64,000 bases of DNA from Gordionus sp. m RMFG-2023. Its lineage: Eukaryota > Nematomorpha > Gordioida > Chordodea > Parachordodidae. The stretch lies in contig NC_088777.1 of the NCBI RefSeq assembly GCF_954871325.1, positions 4,714,509 to 4,778,508 of the forward strand, written 5' to 3'. The notes beneath the pieces are model-generated. The model saw only the letters and a program-made list of their open reading frames with translations, was not told where the DNA came from and made no database searches. The position numbers were made by a program, and so were the translations under genes. Of the stretch, positions 1 to 12,055 are shown piece after piece. Numbering within the stretch: the stretch's first letter is position 1; each line of letters starts with the position of its first letter.

Positions 1-3000
1 TGAAATAGGTTAGAATTAATATTTTGAGCATGTTTCGAGATGGTTTTAGCGATTGTAAAACATATAAGGTAAAGGTTCAATTGTCATAATATTCATATCA
101 TAACACTTTAAAAATTATTTTATTTTTTGTGGAATTTTTCTTTTGCTGTTTTCCTAGCATCGAAGGACGAATCACTATTAGATTCATCTGCTTTCATTAT
201 ATTTGGATGCTGAAGAGGTTAAGTGCCTTTTAAAGATTTGCTAGAAAAAAATATATTATTAAATAATCTATCTTATATGGTTATCGACTTCATCTTTTTT
301 GTCACAATGCTGCAAGTCGCTAAATTTCTAAGAAGAATCGCTTAGAAAATGCTCCTTTAGAATATCCTCGAGAAGATTTTTATTTTTTATTTTGGCACTG
401 AAGCATTATATAAAAATAAAAATAAAATTAAAAATTTTCCTATCCTGTTTTTCCTTTTTATTCTAATTTTATTTAAATTTTTCATTTACACTTGTTTCAA
501 GAATTAATGTTAAGATAAATGAATAAAGAAAAAATATTTCATTGACTCAGTTTCAGAATACATTTATTTATTTAATGTTTTTTTTTGTATTCTATATTTA
601 TGGGGGGGGGGCATATGTTAAGGTATAATTAATTCACAGATGGGATTCAAAAGATCAATTCCATTTCCCTTTGCTTCTCCCTTTATATATTTAATGTTTA
701 GATTTATTTTTAAAGAATAATAAAATTATTATTTTCCCAGATGTTTAGGGGAAACCTGGTTAAAACGAATTTGTATTATTTATTTTGCATTTTTTTGCAA
801 TGGAACTTTGAAAGAACAAATTTTTTTTAATAGATTTAATATGTAGCGCAGCTAAATTCCTCATCTATAAAATAAAGTATAGCATTTTAACTATAATACT
901 ATAAGAGTTGCAGGGTAAAATGGTTAAGCATGAGTGCTAAAGTGCTTAAAATATAATTGAACGTATACGTAGGTTTATTGTTTTATTATACTACATATTT
1001 GCGATTTTGACATCCATTCAAATCGCTTTTAGATGTGTAAACTAATCAATTCGATACGGGGAATATAAAATATTTTATCGAGTTTTATACCCATCTTAGG
1101 CACATTGTTTTTTTACATTTCAATTCTACCTTTGCGGTTATGCATTCCAAATAATATATAAACTATATATCAATATTCCCTTTTGCTCCAAAAATATATT
1201 TTTATATGGTGGTAGGTAGACGTTAATATTTAAAAATGATTATATTTTTTTTTCCAATTTCAATCAAACGGAACATTTTAACTGTTTTACCCCATAACAA
1301 CTTTACCCCAGAGTGATATATTATATAAATCGTTATTAGCCACTTTAAAGCTATGAACTTCCGAAAATTTTTATTTAATAGCTATGACTTTAAGGAATAT
1401 CTATGAAAAAAAAGCTTAAATTATGAGCTTTAATATATTTTGCTAAAAGCAAAATAAATATTTTTTTTAAAAAAAACAAAATATTTGCTCAAAATCATGA
1501 AAGATTTTTTTTTTTACAAAATTAATTTTTTATTTTTCTCAGATCTTCTTTGAGCATGCTCAAAAATCTTCCATGAGCATGCGCAAAAATCTTCCTTAAG
1601 TATGCTTAAAAATCTTCCTTGAACATGCTCAAAAATTTCCGCATTTTTTCATATTCAAAATAGCCAAGATCTGTGAAGATCTTTGTTCCTTGTCCAAAAA
1701 TGTAATTGATTACAAAGTAGATCTTGAAGCATAATAACTAGTTATACACCCAAGTGTAATAGTTAGAGCGTTGCAAGTGAAGATTGTAGTTTATTATTTT
1801 GATGAAACTTGAATATGTATATAACTTGCCAATCATTATGTGATTCGAAGATATAAAAATATTATTCTTTTGTTCGCCATTTGTTAAACTTTGAATACGT
1901 GAGTTGAAATATATATAGCCCTCTCTTTAACTTCGGTTTTAATAATTAATTCTTAAATCGGAGACAGGTAGAGGCAGGTCTTGTTATAAATTTATTAACT
2001 TACCATAACTTATTAAAATTTTTAACATATCGTAAACAAAAGAATAATCTTTCCATATCTAGAGAAATTATAAAATAGGTCTATTTTTAAATCTCACTGG
2101 TTTTTGATATATTTATCTGTATATAACAGTAAAAATGTCTAAATCTAGCGACATCTGTAAATATTTTAACTGCATACAATCTCTACATGAAAGAGGGAGT
2201 AGGAACGATTTGCCTCCAATTTGCCGAAATGTGGTAAAAGTAAAGTAAAAAATAAACCCCATTTTCCTGATTCACATCGATAACATTTTTAGTACAGTTC
2301 TAAATTATATACTCTGGTGGCTAATGTTTGTATTAATGTTCGTATAAACTAACAACTAGTTGATTTTCACTGGCAAATATTTATTTGTAATTTCCTGGTA
2401 GTAAATAATCATGAGACATGAAAGATAGTGGCTGATTATAGGATTTCTAAAACTAATATCTTTGGAATTGTTAATCCATAATGTATTCTAGGGTTTCTAA
2501 GGAGAGGTAGAAGTAGATTTTGGAAGGTGTTTACCTCCAATAAATTTTCTGTCATCAAGACGCTACCTACATATTTAATTTGTTATTGGTCAACATGTTC
2601 CTAATATTTTTTTTTTTTTTCAAAATATATCAATCAATCAATAAATTAAAAAAAAATGGTTAATTGGCAATAGTACACCTTAAGAACCTGATTAAAAAAA
2701 AATATCCCAATTTATTATTTCTTTCATTATAAATTATGTAACATTCTACTTATTCGAATGTTTAAAAGATTTTATCAAAATTGGATTATTTCTGGCTTGT
2801 AGTGTGGTAAAAAAAATTCTCTCTTAACAGTCGAAAAAATTCGCCAAGTCTTGTAGTAAGAGTATGAGCCATCTTTTAAGTTTAGACCTCGATCGAGGCT
2901 AAAACGATAGTTTTTTGCTTTTGAGGCGCCCCTTTGCCACCTATCCTACAAATTTCAGCCAATTTTTACATTAACCACTCAGTCTGGTAATAAGTTGATC

Positions 3001-5737
3001 AACTAAGATATCGCGCCTATTGTATTGAACACTGATAATTTGTCCGTAACATATCCCTATCCTATAAAATCTCATTTTAATTGTCATTATGATGATAATG
3101 TTAATTTTAAATATTCGTTATTATCCAAAAAAAAAACGATAAATTTGGAATTAATTGCTCGTATAAATCATATTATTTTTTTTAATAAAATTTTATCAGG
3201 CCTTGCATAATTAGGTATATTAGAAATTTGAAAATTTTTATTTTTACATAATTTATTATAATCTTTTAGTAGTATAAAATTAAACTTTGTAATCTGAAAT
3301 TATTATATAAGTGTAATAAATTTATTATATTTTATAAATAATTTTATCATATTCCCTTTTTTAAAATTTTGAATCGTGCCATAAAATATTTATGAATTAC
3401 ATTAAAATTAATTTTTACATTTTAGCGGATTTATATATGTATAAAAAATAGGGAATAAGATAGATAGGAATTACTAATGAAAGTTTTAGGCTTAAATATT
3501 ATAAATAAATATATGCTAAAATTTACTAAATTTTCTAAAAATATTTTAGTCAAATAGTATTCTTTTTTTTTGAATATTTATATTTAGATGTAATAATATA
3601 ATGAAATGATTGATATTGGATAAATTTATAATTTTATTTAAAAAAATATTAATTCAAAATCAAAATGATAGTCAAAAGTTGACATGTTAAATAAATAAGT
3701 ATAACACTTAAAAAAAATTAATAAAATATATATATAAAAAAAAATTATTTATAAATTTTGTTGCATATTATGCAATAAAAAAAAATAGCCACTTTAAATC
3801 AAAATTTTTAATTTAAAAATATATAATACATATGCAAAAAAATATATATATAAATAAACCAATATGAAATAAAAAAATAAAAAGTTATATGAATTCATAT
3901 AAAATTATATATGAATAATATATTATTTATAGTTATTATTATACATATAAAAACTTATAAATTATACAAAAAAAAATTTTTATTTTAAAAAACATTAGAA
4001 TAATTAATAATTAATTAAACGAATAGAATATCGTTAACTTGCATATATGCACATATATAAATGTTATAATATTTTATAAAAATGGGGGGGATATAATTCA
4101 TTTTTTTATTTTAAAAGCAGAAGAGAGAAAGGCTAGGCTAACTCGGATTTATAAAGAATATTTATTTTATATATTAATAAACAATATATTTAAGTATATA
4201 ATTTATCATTTAAAAAAAAATTTTTATTTTTATTATTAATATATTATTATATTCACGAATTGAATAAATTAAAATAAATTTCTATATCATTCTATATTAT
4301 TTAATATTATATTATAAATAATTTAAAAAAACATAATCCATAATATATCAATATTATGATACTAATATTTTATATAATTTATTATTAATTCATTATATTT
4401 CGTATTAATTGAAACTAAAAAAATTACAAAAACAATATATTATATAAACATATATACACACATACAGGCCAAAAAATGAATATTGAAAAAATATTTATAT
4501 TATATATAAAAAGGATGATTGTAAAATAATTAATAAAATTTAGTAGTATATTGAAATAACTTTTTGTATTGCTATTTTATTAACGATTTCTTAAACATAT
4601 ATTTTAACGTTTTATCCAGAAAAAAATAGCGTTAAATTCCACATTTATAAAAAGCTCCCATTTTTTTTTCACCCATGCATTAAAAAGCTAATAAATATAA
4701 ATATTTTTTAAAATGAAGGTCTTGTATAGTTTGTAATTTAAATTACCCTTATAATTTTAATATAATATGGGAGACCAAGAGCTGTGATTAATTTATGTAA
4801 AATGTGCCATTTCGCCAATTCACCCTGTATGGTAATTATATCTAATTAATATTCTAACCCTGTATTCACGAATTTCCTTTTTAAATAATGGCCAACCTTA
4901 ATTTTATTAGTGTAAGGGGGGGGGGGGGAAATAGCTAAGAAGATATGATATAAATAATTAATATTTTAAAAGGTTCACCGCCACCACCCCCTCTCTCCAG
5001 TGCTATCATGTCAAATAATTCTAGTCAAAGTCCTGGTCCCAATAAATAGTTCATAAAACAACCAATTCCATAAAAAGTCAGAACACTTAAAAAGTAAAAA
5101 TATTTTTTTAGAGGTGAGGGGGGGGGGGGTGAGAGGTCTGCAAGGCCCCGTCAGGCAAAAATCCTAGCGGTCAGCTAAATTTTTTGTCCTACTCGACCCG
5201 ATGTTTTTAATATTTCCAGAAACCATGCCCGGCTCATAAATTTTCTAAAAAAAAATAGCTCGAGGCCTGGCAGAAAATTTACGAAAAGTCTGACCCGTCC
5301 CAGATCGATAAAAATTTACTAAAGATACGCGACGGGCCGAATTTTTTCTACTAATTTTTAGGTCATCAGATTTTTAATATCTATTGTATATTATAATTTG
5401 TATCTTTTTTTTTCTCCTCTTCTCAATGTCAATTAAGGTTCTTACTTCTTATTTTATATCTCTCTTGGGTGGTGGCTATCTATTTCTATTATAACAACAA
5501 TTTTTTTACATCATTGTGTTTGATATCCCTGCAGTACTGTATTCGCTATTAGATCGTACCATTTTATTTAAATTTCTTGTAAATTAACTATATTATTATT
5601 TATAGATTTAGTAATTAGTTAAACAGTTTCTTGAAATACACGCAAATAAGCGTATTGTAATAATTTTTCGAATAGTATTAAATCAAAATTTTAGCTTAAA
5701 ATTCAAAAATAAAATATATAAAAAAATGTCCAGGTTA
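1..5737. other. AT-rich gene desert
   Basis: I see no gene. Apart from the 23-bp array it holds a near-palindrome TTAGACCTCGATCGAGGCTAA (2882-2902), G runs at 602-611, 4916-4928 and 5118-5129, and a GC-rich patch around 5135-5350 that looks like eroded MITE arms (GGCCCCGTCAGG, GACGGGCCG). Confidence 0.6.
1543..1636. repeat. 23-bp tandem array with palindromic core GAGCATGCTC
   Basis: Four units start their cores at 1552, 1575, 1598 and 1621, exactly 23 bp apart. The consensus is AAAAATCTTCCTTGAGCATG followed by CTC. Substitutions in one half of the core are partly mirrored in the other (AAGTATGCTT is still palindromic), so symmetry seems kept. Confidence 0.85.
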
Positions 5738-7078
5738 CAATGTCGTTAAAGTAGCGCGCTACGAGTATTGCGCCGCTTACTTTAAAAAAAATAGCGATAG
5801 CTTTCTCCTAATTAAGAAAGTAGCCAAAATAACGTTACTTTCAATTTTATAAAATTACGCTTAAAAATTATTAAAATATATTTTTTAATTAATTCTAAAT
5901 TAAAAATTCATAATCCTTTTGATTTTATTTAATTTTAAAATTTGCATTTATAAAATCTTGTTTTCATAAAAAATTTAAAATGTGAACTATATAAGGGATT
6001 GTAATTGTAAGATAATTTTGGTAAAAGATCATATCGACAAAATTAATTTCCCTGGAAGATGATGATAATATAGGAATTTCTCTTCTTCCTGAATTCCCAA
6101 AATATTATAATCTCGATAAAAAAAAATTTAACGCTGTGTATAAATTTAATTGTAAGGTAGTGCCGAATCAAACAAGACTAGTAGCTTCAACGAGGAAATA
6201 TTTTAAAAAGTAATATATCAAACAAATTTAATATCAATGGGTAATCCAATTCTTAATCTTCAAAATAAAAATTTGAAATCAAAGCAAATGTTTTTGAGTT
6301 AGATGAGTTAATGTGAAAGTTGATTTTTCTGGCCCAGTTTAAACATGGTATGTTTCAATTGGTCATAATTAGTTAAGAATTTGATTAAAAATTAGAATGT
6401 TAACATTTCATTTCATCACCAGACTCATCTATTTAAGTGTAATATTTTATAAATTATTATCTGCATGTTAAACTGCTTAAAATATATGTATTTATAAATT
6501 TTATCAAAACATGCTAAGAAAATTTTACTTATTTTCTCCTTTCAACATTTTATCCAATTTTGCGAGAAATTGGTTAAATAGATAAAAAGTTAAAGGATGG
6601 TGGCCTGGCCAGTTAGCACATGGCCATCCACTAATCCCCTACGTAATTTTTATTCTACTAGATCAAAAACGCCACCAACTATATAAAACTCCTGAAATAA
6701 ATAAATCCTTAAATCTAAAAAATACTCAAATGAACATTTTTGACGATTTTTCTTATATATAAAAAAAATATGTATGTTAAATTTAATATTGCATTGGGTG
6801 CTAATGTTGAGCGATTATTTAGTCATAGCTTATACTTCCTGGTTACTCTAGACTTGGGGATGACAGTATGGAAATGTTATTATTATTGAGATGCAATAAA
6901 AAAAAATATTTCATATATATATTTGAAATTTTAGTCACACTTTTTATATGTTGGAGATTGAAGATACGTTAAAATACATTCTTAAAAAAATATTTTAAAT
7001 TACCGTAAAAAGTAGGTTAATAGCGTGCTATTTGGAAACGCTAGCAGAATCGATAGAGCGCAATTTTACAAAATCACC
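5738..7078 (+). pseudogene. Decayed hAT element, plus strand
   Basis: The left end (about 5738) reads CAATGTCGTTAAAGTAGCGC and the right end, inverted, reads GGTGATTTTGTAAAATTGCG; they align imperfectly as terminal repeats. AGCGCGCTAC-type ends are usual for one hAT group. Near 6780-6900 a short stretch reads ALGANVERLFSHS and, one frame away, YSRLGDDSMEMLLLLRCNK, which matches the hAT C-terminal dimerisation motif. A basic fragment near 6120-6210 may belong to the N-terminal half. Several stops and at least one frameshift are present; nothing functional remains. Confidence 0.65.
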
Positions 7079-7119
7079 CCCTGCCTATAATTTAATATAA
7101 AATGGGGAATAAATTAAGA

Positions 7120-7300
7120 GACCTACAGACCCGAGCTCAGCCCGGCCCGTGTTTTATATATTCGGGCAGGGCCTTAAAAATTTTTTTTTTAAATATCCGA
7201 ACTGGGTCGTTTATTTTAAAACCGAATATTTTAAAACGCCATTATTAGCTAGAAATAATAAAATCCGGGCCGGACTGAAAATATTAAATCCCGGCCGGGC
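7120..7300. repeat. GC-rich arm repeat (GGCCGGGCCGG type)
   Basis: Two GC-rich arms (CCCGAGCTCAGCCCGGCCCG near 7130 and CCCGGCCGGGCCGG near 7291) flank an AT-rich core with CCATTATTAGCTAGAAATAA. A similar layout with AGCTAATAATGGCGG lies at 29055-29275 in the opposite orientation. Probably MITE remnants. Confidence 0.55.
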
Positions 7301-7425
7301 CGGAAAGTGTTGTTAGACGGCTCGATTTGAGCCGATTTTTAAAAACGGCTAACTCGATATTTTATCCAGAATAATATTACGCTAAGCCTGAAGATTTTGC
7401 TCATAGATGGCACAAAGGTTTAGAA
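7301..7425. repeat. Foldback element, left half only
   Basis: AGTGTTGTTAGACGGCTCGA through GGCACAAAGGTTTAG matches the left arm and centre of the family, then similarity stops. It abuts a GC-rich GGCCGGGCCGG patch on its left. Confidence 0.65.
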
Positions 7426-7579
7426 AAAATAAAATAAAATTAAATTAAAGACGAGAAAAGAAATGAAATGAAAAGAATGTAACTATAAAATAAATAATAC
7501 TATTTTTTTTTCAACTTTTTTGATATATTTTAATAAAAAAATAAAATAAATAAAGGGGAGGGGGGAAAGAAAGTAGAAT

Positions 7580-9545
7580 TTTATAAATAGACATGTGCGC
7601 CGACAGCATTATCTGCCGCGGCGTTTCTTTTTTTTTAAAATGATGGGCTGGCTGCGGCGAATCGATTTAGACGCCGCCACAAATATCGGCGGCAGCGTCA
7701 AATATTTTTCTAACTCAAATTTTTTAAAATTATAATTATAAATTATTGGAAACACTTTTATAATATATAATTTAATGATTTTATTATGTTTATAACTATA
7801 ATTTAAACATTTTACTAAGTTAAAATTATCGTGTATAAATATTATTTTATTTAGATTTATAAGACGAAATAATGATCTTTTAGAGTTCAGAGTGAGCCCA
7901 GCTACAGAGAATACGCGACGCTAACTGGGTGTGGGCTCAGGACCTTTCTAGCTAGCATTGAAAGTTTAGGAAGATCCAATGCACTTTACTTTCGAAAATC
8001 TAGGACATCTTTTATCACTAAATTATAGGGGCGAAAATAATGAATAACACTCTTCTTCTAAACGCTAAAAAGTTTTGTTGTTCCAAATTATTGTTATGAA
8101 TAGATGAATGTTTCATAGCCAATGACTTAAGATAATCGAATTTTAAAGCAACTTCCGTCGTTTCAGAATAGAAGGTATCGTGTTGACATAAAAATTGCAC
8201 CGGAGTAATATTTTTTTTCCTCTAAATATTCATTTACTATGTTTACAGATTGAAAACGAGGATCCAAAAGTGCTCCTAAGATCTAAGTAAAAAATACTAC
8301 CTGAAGATCGGTTATTGGAAATCTGTGATCAAATTTAGTAAGCATACTTTGGAGGACTATCATATTCTTTTACAATTACAATGATTTTTAATTTCACTAC
8401 GAAATAATTAAATTAATAGTATAACTCCTTTTTGGACGGATAAAAATTCAACAGTTTTTTTTTTGAAGGTTTTAAGAAAATTTAAAAATTCGTGCACCAA
8501 GTCCCAATCGGAGTTAAATAATTTGAGATCCTGTTTCTCCATTCTATTTAATAGAATATTTATAGGATTTTCGTTTATTACCAGTCACACTCTCCAGCAT
8601 TATTAAAATAGCATGCCAATGGTATAGGCACATTAAATTTTAAGGTTTTATGTTTTTTTTTCTCACGTGATTTTTGATTTGCACTATCATCGTCAAACCC
8701 CAAACGATCTCCATAAAAAGGATCATTATCATGTTTGTCAATTAAATGTTTAATTATGTTTGATGCGCTGATATTTTTTGAAAAAGATTTGATTAGATGA
8801 CTGATTAATAAATTCACAAATATTTTTTAAAATAATCAAAAAATTTGCTCTAAAAATGAATAATTAATTTTCATCCTCGCCATCTTTGTCAAGTGCTATA
8901 TGCAAGCATATATTACAAAAAGACTTTATCTGTAGCAACACTGGTTCTCTTCTTATTATTTGTGTCAGTTTTATGATATTAAGGATTCAAAATATTTCCA
9001 TGTAAAAGAAGGTTTTGCTTGCAAGGATATACTATATTTTGTTACAGGGTATTGTAATGCTGCATCCATTATAATTGTTTTAGTCCTGCTATTTTTATAT
9101 ATGTTATAATGACAATAAAATAAAAATCATTAATTAAAATTCAATGATAAAAAATAAATTGCTGAGTTGTAGATTGCATTAAGAAAATATTTTTATGGTC
9201 TTATAAAAAATATTTGAAATATCAAAAATTAAAAGAATAAAATATACAATATTATTTCAATACCTTATCTATAAATTACTAGCCTAATAATATCATATCA
9301 TCTTGTTACAAATCATAATCAAATGTTTTTATAAGCAAATAATATTTATTAATTTTAATAAATAAAATCGCATTTTTTTTAATAATTCAAAAAATATTTA
9401 ATATTATTTTTCTTCTTATTACAATTCATAAAATAATATATAAAATAATTTTTATTTTTGAAAATAAAAAATATGTAACACGCCGCCACGCTGCCGCGCC
9501 GCCGAATTTTTACATCGGCGACGGCGTGTTGAGCGCCATTTTTAA
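7580..9545 (-). pseudogene. Decayed hAT element with BED-finger and dimerisation fragments, minus strand
   Basis: GC-rich ends bracket the element: CGCCGAC and GCCGCGGCG motifs at 7600-7690, and CGCCGCCACGCTGCC at 9481-9540. On the minus strand, 8578-8817 encodes SKNISASNIIKHLIDKH, which resembles the His end of a BED zinc finger. Near 7880-8030 the minus strand reads ALDLPKLSMLARKVLSPHPV, resembling the hAT C-terminal LPxLSxLAxxxLSxPxxS motif. A middle fragment is at 8018-8200. The order fits one transposase gene with many stops. The two ends do not align well as inverted repeats. Confidence 0.6.
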
Positions 9546-10283
9546 TTTACTAATTTTCTCGTTATATCCTATATAAATAGAAAATGTGTGCATATAGATG
9601 TTGCGAATGCCTGGCCGAATTATTTTTATCAATTTGTCCGACCTAGCCAATTATAATTTCTGCCCTACCCAGCGGTTTTAAATTTATTCACCCAGCTCAT
9701 CCGACAGACCGAGACCTCTAGTATTTGCTTACAAATAATATTTTCACATTAAGACGCTGTTTCACGATTCAAGGGCCTGATTAAAATGTAATTCTCCTTT
9801 TTTTTTTTGGAATTAGGGAACAAGGAGGTCATTTTTTTTTGCTATAATATTTAAAATATAAGGAATAGTAGGAGACCTAGAAATCATATGATCGAGGTAA
9901 CTGCAATAAAATCAAAACTTCTACCCTAAATCTTGATAAAACATAATATCTCATTTTGGTAACATATAAAATGAATTATAAAAAAATTATCAACGAAAAT
10001 TATTTTTTGCGATGATATGGGAGTGGGGGGGGGGGGTTGTAGGGGAGAAATTTTTCATTAGCTTAAAATGATTTTTACGAGAACAGCCAATGTTGCAATG
10101 GGAGAGGGAGGGGCAAAAACAATGTGCAAAGATTTGCTAGGAACGATTGAACTTAAATGGCTATCATTCATTAGCGGTGTAGTTAAAAATATCAAGATTT
10201 TTAACTATTTAATTGTAACCATAAATAATTGATTTTCAAAATTTGGGTATCAGGGAAACGGGAGTGCTTTTAAATTTTTTAAA

Positions 10284-10466
10284 GGTTAATTCAATATTTT
10301 AGCCAGAGAAATATTGCCTAAGCCTTTCGATAATGTATATCTAGACCTTTGTTCCTTCTATGAGCAAAATTTTCAGTCTTGCGTAATATTTTTCTGGCTA
10401 AAATATTGAGTTAGCGGTTTTTAGAAATCGGCTCAAATCGAGCCTTCTAGCGCTTAGTGTTCAACA
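10284..10466. repeat. Foldback element, left tip degenerate
   Basis: From GTTAATTCAATATTTTAGCC to CGAGCCTTCTAGCGCTTAGT. Both arms (AATATTTTAGCCAGAGAAAT and its inverse) and the TTTTGCTCATAG-like centre are recognisable. The left TAGTGTTG tip is missing or diverged. Confidence 0.65.
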
Positions 10467-10519
10467 TAGCTTCCACTATGCTAAACACACGTTCATCTGG
10501 CGGAAAGGAGGGGAAGGTT

Positions 10520-10890
10520 ATATTATATGTGTCGTATGGAGATTCGGTATCTCTTGATTTTCAAATCCTTTACCGAGGGCGTTTTAAAAAAAATTTTGAA
10601 TCCGATTTAACCGGAAATATATTCTAGCACGTGGAGAGTATTCACACAATAAATTCCAGTTTATATGAAAAAATCCATATAAAAATCAATATAAATTAGG
10701 GGAAGTTTTCTAAAGTTCATTGCGAAATTGTTTGAATTTTACATTTTGGGTACTCCTATCTGCACCTGCCGAAATACAATTCCTGTAAATATCAGATTTT
10801 CAAAGTCTAAAAATCGCCCTTAGTTAATAATTTAAAATCAAGATATTCCGAATCACCATGGATTCCATATCCCCATACGACATATAATAT
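10520..10890. mobile_element. MITE with about 95-bp imperfect terminal inverted repeats
   Basis: Left arm starts ATATTATATGTGTCGTATGG; the right arm, inverted, starts ATATTATATGTCGTATGGGG. Both continue through ATTCGG, ATCTTGATTTT and a GGGCG block. The left arm shares a core (GCGTTTT, TTTAAxCCGGAAATATA) with the inverted repeat at 57171. No ORF and no clear target duplication. Confidence 0.7.
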
Positions 10891-11720
10891 TATTTATGAA
10901 GCTAGTAAATTTCTCGTATTACGAAACCTCCTGAAACTTAAGAAAATTCCTTATCTATAAAATATAATTTTATGGTAGTTTTATTAAGCTTAGTTTTATT
11001 TTTGCGTAAATTTAAAGTATAATTTTATATAGAAGAATATAGTCAGGTGTAATTTTTTTGTTATAATAAAATATCTATTAGAAAATTAAAAACCTCTATT
11101 AATTGCAGCATTTGCCTAAATAAACCACAAAAAAGGGTTTAGATTCATATATTGTGACATATGCGTGATTTCAATCTTTAAAAAAATTTTTTTTATAGCC
11201 GCATGTGCAACAATATGGTTATATTCGAGTTTAGTATTGTAGAATAAAATTATTGATCACTAAGAACTTCTAGCTCATAAGATTCCCCCGTTCCCCGCCG
11301 ATACCAATGTCACGAAAATTTTCTAAAAAGAAAAATGGCTGATTTAGATTTAAGTAGTGAACGGTGGTTAAATCGCGATATCGCTCCATGTATATTTTGT
11401 ATTCTCTTATCTTTACAAAAAGAAAGCATGTTATATATAATAGTCACCAAATTTTAAATGCACGGCCTCAGTAATGATATTTGTGTTTTCTAGTTTAGAT
11501 ATTTGGTGAGAACTGGGGCGAACTGAGCCCTAGAGCGAGTAAAACAAATTGATCTTTATTTTTTTTTAAAAAAATCTAAGATATTATAGGAAGTTTAAAT
11601 TTTTAACCTGATATAGATATTAGTAGTGCCGTCTATATACAAAAAAAATAACATTTTAAAAAATCATTATAAATTGAAAATATGATATAAATAACATTTT
11701 GATTGAAGGGTGTTTGATAT

Positions 11721-12047
11721 CAATGACATATAATAATAATATCTAGACTGACGATGCATTCTTTTAAAAGTGTGCATCAATAAAAACAGCTGGGAACGCC
11801 ATTTTGGTTACCCGTATCATAATTAAAATTTTTATACGAGAGGCCAATTTATTCCTATGTCTGACGCAAACTTTAAAGAATTGCCTGATCATCGAGGTAA
11901 TAAGGAAACAAGTTATCAATTTAATAGTAGTTTTTAACGTGAGAATAATTATCATATGGGTTACCATGGCGGGTCCAGCTGATTTGTATTCAATAACGTT
12001 TTCAAATATGAATGCTACTTCAGTTTAGGTATTATTATATGTCATTG
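11721..12047. mobile_element. CAATGAC-ended MITE, second copy
   Basis: Same family as the element in spalt intron 3. Inverted ends are CAATGACATATAATAATA and its counterpart ending ATTATATGTCATTG. Flanking 8-mers TTTGATAT and ATTGATAT match at seven of eight positions. The opposed short open frames across it are by-products of the element and not genes. Confidence 0.85.
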
Positions 12048-12055
12048 ATTGATAT

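Noticed and set aside
3025-3210. 61-codon frame near 3 kb
   Set aside because: No ATG at the start, no recognisable motif, and Asn/Ile/Lys-rich composition as expected from AT-rich DNA.
4039-4239. 66-codon frame
   Set aside because: Ile/Lys/Tyr/Phe-rich translation of AT-rich spacer with a G run; composition typical of chance.
11764-12028. Opposed frames of 67 and 74 codons
   Set aside because: Both lie within the CAATGAC MITE, whose other copies do not keep the frames.
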